From NCBI GenBank assembly GCA_028293225.1, contig JAQGPE010000627.1:1-6932 (forward strand): DNA of 6,932 bases, read 5' to 3'. Shown one piece after another: positions 5,560 through 6,932 of the stretch; positions within the stretch are counted from its first letter, which is position 1, and each line of letters begins with the position of its first letter. The stretch comes from Akkermansiaceae bacterium (lineage in GTDB: Bacteria; Verrucomicrobiota; Verrucomicrobiia; Verrucomicrobiales; Akkermansiaceae). A model generated the notes under the pieces. The model was given only the letters and a program-made list of their open reading frames with translations. It was not told the origin of the DNA and ran no database searches. A program made the translations under genes and the position numbers.

Positions 5560-6009
5560 ATGTTTAGCGCCAGCAAGCTCACGGAGGAACAAAAGCAAGC
5601 CCTGCACGCCTGGGCGGCAGAGGGAGCTTCGATCGCGGATCTTCAGAAAAAGCTCAAGGACGAGTTCAATATCAGCCTGACCTACATGGACGCGCGTTTC
5701 ATGGTGCTGGATCTGAAGATCGAATTGCTCGACACCCCGAAGGAGCCGGAAAAGAAGGTCGAGGAGATCGCAGCGCCGAAGCCGGAGGCAACCGGTGAGG
5801 TCAGCGTCACGCTCGACACCCTGGCCCTCCCGGGTGCGCTGATCAGCGGCAAGGTGATCTTTTCCGATGGCGAGACGGGCATCTGGATGCTCGATCAGCA
5901 GGGACGCCCGGGACTGGATCCCGACACTCCGGGCTATCGTCCGGTGCAGGAAGACATCATCGAGTTCCAGAAGCAACTCAGCGATCTGGTCCGCAAGAAG
6001 GGCTTCTGA
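5560..6009 (+). CDS. Conserved protein of unknown function, probably Verrucomicrobia-specific
   Basis: A 149-residue soluble protein in three parts. Residues 6-57 (KLTEEQKQALHAWAAEGAS, ADLQKKLKDEFNISLTYMDARFMVLDL) form helices with a helix-turn-helix-like rhythm. Residues 58-79 are a charged Lys/Glu/Pro linker. Residues 80-149 form a compact domain with LALPGALISGKVIFSDGE, WMLDQQGRPGLDP, GYRP and a last helix DIIEFQKQLSDLVRKKGF. I recall this pattern from unnamed proteins of Verrucomicrobia, but know no function for it. The N-terminal part could bind DNA or another protein; that is a guess. ATG 5560 is preferred because the recalled relatives begin a few residues before the LT-EQK segment. 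ATG 5533 in the same frame would add nine residues and has GAAAGG directly against it, too close for a normal ribosome-binding site. It lies 53 nt after the AP2-like gene, possibly in the same transcript, and ends 9 nt before the opposing gene. Confidence 0.72.
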   Translation: MFSASKLTEEQKQALHAWAAEGASIADLQKKLKDEFNISLTYMDARFMVLDLKIELLDTPKEPEKKVEEIAAPKPEATGEVSVTLDTLALPGALISGKVIFSDGETGIWMLDQQGRPGLDPDTPGYRPVQEDIIEFQKQLSDLVRKKGF

Positions 6010-6018
6010 CGCCGGTGG

Positions 6019-6932
6019 TTACTTGCCCTCGCGGAGCGAGACGTAACGGCTCTTGAGCTGCTCGGCCTGGTCTTTGAGAGCCTTGGCCGCGGGTAGCGCC
6101 TGATCCATTTTCTCCTTGGCAGACGCAAGTTCGGCAGCTGCCGAGATCTGTTCCTTGTTCACCTTGGCGAGTTCCTCTTTAACCGTGGCCAGAGCCTTGG
6201 CGGAGTTGTCGATGGCGTTCTGATCCGCCGGCTGGGCCTGGGTCAGCGCCGTATGCCCGGCTTCCAGTCCGGTGAGTTGCTGCTGGAGTTGCGCGGCCCT
6301 GGTTTCTCCGTCGGCCACCGATTGAGTTAACGCTTTGAACTCCGCGGCCAGTGCTTCCGCTTCGGCGTTCTGTCGATCGGCTTCCGCCTTGGAGCGCAGG
6401 CTTTCGGCATTCATGGCTGCCGCCTGCCAGTGGCGGGTCTGCTGCTCAAGTGCCGCGACCCGCTGCTTCTGTTGGTCCAGCCCGGCCGCGGCATCCGCCA
6501 GGGCTTTATCCAAAGGGGCGATCCCCTCCCGGGCATGCGCCAGGGTGGCATCGATTTCCTTCGCCTTCGCCTCGCTGGCGGGGAGGCTTTGATTGGCGGC
6601 TGAAAGAGCGGCCGTGGTCTGGTCGATTTCGCCGCCAGCGCCGGCGGCCTCGGATTCGAGCCGGGCCAACTCATCGCCGGCGGCCTTCAACTTCTCTTCG
6701 GCAGCGGCTCGATCTCCCTGGGCCTGGTCGCGCTCCTGGGTAAGTCTGGTGATGCCCTCGCGTGATTCCTTCAGGTGCTGCTCGCGCTGGCCACGGTCCT
6801 GGGTCAGCTGCTCCAGTCGCTGGGTCAGGTCCTGGACCTGCTTCGCTGCTTCGGCGTGAGCGCCGTTGGTGCTGCTGAGTTCGCTTTCGAGTCCGGCGAT
6901 CTGCTTTCTCGCTTCCTCCAGTTTCGATCGTG
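6019..6932 (-). CDS. C-terminal part of a long coiled-coil protein (truncated by the window edge)
   Basis: The frame is open from the stop at 6019 to the right edge, giving 303 residues with no start, so the gene begins outside the window. A TTG at 6690 falls inside a continuous coiled coil and is not the real start. Nearly the whole segment is heptad-like and rich in Ala, Glu, Gln, Lys and Leu (for example LESELSS, VQDLTQRLEQLTQ, AALEQQTRHWQAAAMNAESL). Only one short break occurs, around TQAQPADQNA, and the protein ends in KSRYVSLREGK. There is no membrane segment or enzyme motif in this part. It could be the tail of a structural or SMC-like protein. Another possibility is the coiled-coil section found in WD40/cytochrome-c-domain proteins of Planctomycetes and Verrucomicrobia, which have a similar RWQAA-x-x-N segment. 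Neither can be settled without the N-terminus. Confidence 0.8.
   Translation of the reverse strand, partial: RSKLEEARKQIAGLESELSSTNGAHAEAAKQVQDLTQRLEQLTQDRGQREQHLKESREGITRLTQERDQAQGDRAAAEEKLKAAGDELARLESEAAGAGGEIDQTTAALSAANQSLPASEAKAKEIDATLAHAREGIAPLDKALADAAAGLDQQKQRVAALEQQTRHWQAAAMNAESLRSKAEADRQNAEAEALAAEFKALTQSVADGETRAAQLQQQLTGLEAGHTALTQAQPADQNAIDNSAKALATVKEELAKVNKEQISAAAELASAKEKMDQALPAAKALKDQAEQLKSRYVSLREGK

Noticed and set aside
6019..6690. Coiled-coil gene starting at the TTG at 6690
   Set aside because: The same frame stays open to the window edge and the coiled coil continues without a break upstream of 6690, so this is an internal leucine codon.

Overview
The window is GC-rich (about 60-65% by eye) and densely coded on both strands. 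Several proteins look like those of Verrucomicrobia (PVC superphylum). These are a small secreted protein with a D-x-D-x-D-G-x-x-N-x-x-E-Y calcium-binding segment, an anchored protein built from W-(A/G)-x-x-D-P helical repeats, a stand-alone AP2-type protein, and a short protein family I remember only from that phylum. The taxonomic call is inference from protein style; there is no rRNA or other marker in the window. I saw no tRNA, rRNA, CRISPR array, insertion sequence or phage module.

Layout. (1) 72-1669, plus strand: two exported proteins 32 nt apart, probably one operon. Both have domains that I associate chiefly with secreted proteins of Bacteroidetes. (2) 1683-2887, minus strand: sdhB, the iron-sulfur subunit of succinate dehydrogenase/fumarate reductase, followed by a small exported protein with an HExxH zinc-protease-like motif. 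The two reading frames overlap by 4 nt (GTGA). sdhC and sdhA are not upstream of sdhB, where they would normally be. (3) 3027-3515, minus strand: a low-molecular-weight protein tyrosine phosphatase with its catalytic loop and aspartate intact. (4) A 118-bp divergent gap, then 3634-5001, plus strand: a 455-residue membrane-anchored or exported helical-repeat protein with a Gly/Arg-rich tail. It is followed by a strong stem-loop terminator at 5026-5073. (5) 5075-5506, plus strand: a 143-residue protein with two AP2-like DNA-binding repeats, whose start codon lies just beyond the terminator stem. Then 5560-6009: a 149-residue protein of unknown function. (6) 6019 to the right edge, minus strand: the C-terminal part of a long coiled-coil protein that continues outside the window.

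The genes do not form one recognisable pathway. The window reads as a mosaic of short transcription units. The items most worth a second look are the sdhB gene separated from its partners and coupled to a HExxH protein, the ten-unit helical-repeat protein with an RGG-like tail, and the tandem AP2 protein placed directly against a terminator hairpin. No stretch over 300 bases lacks a gene; the longest gap is 139 bp (2888-3026).
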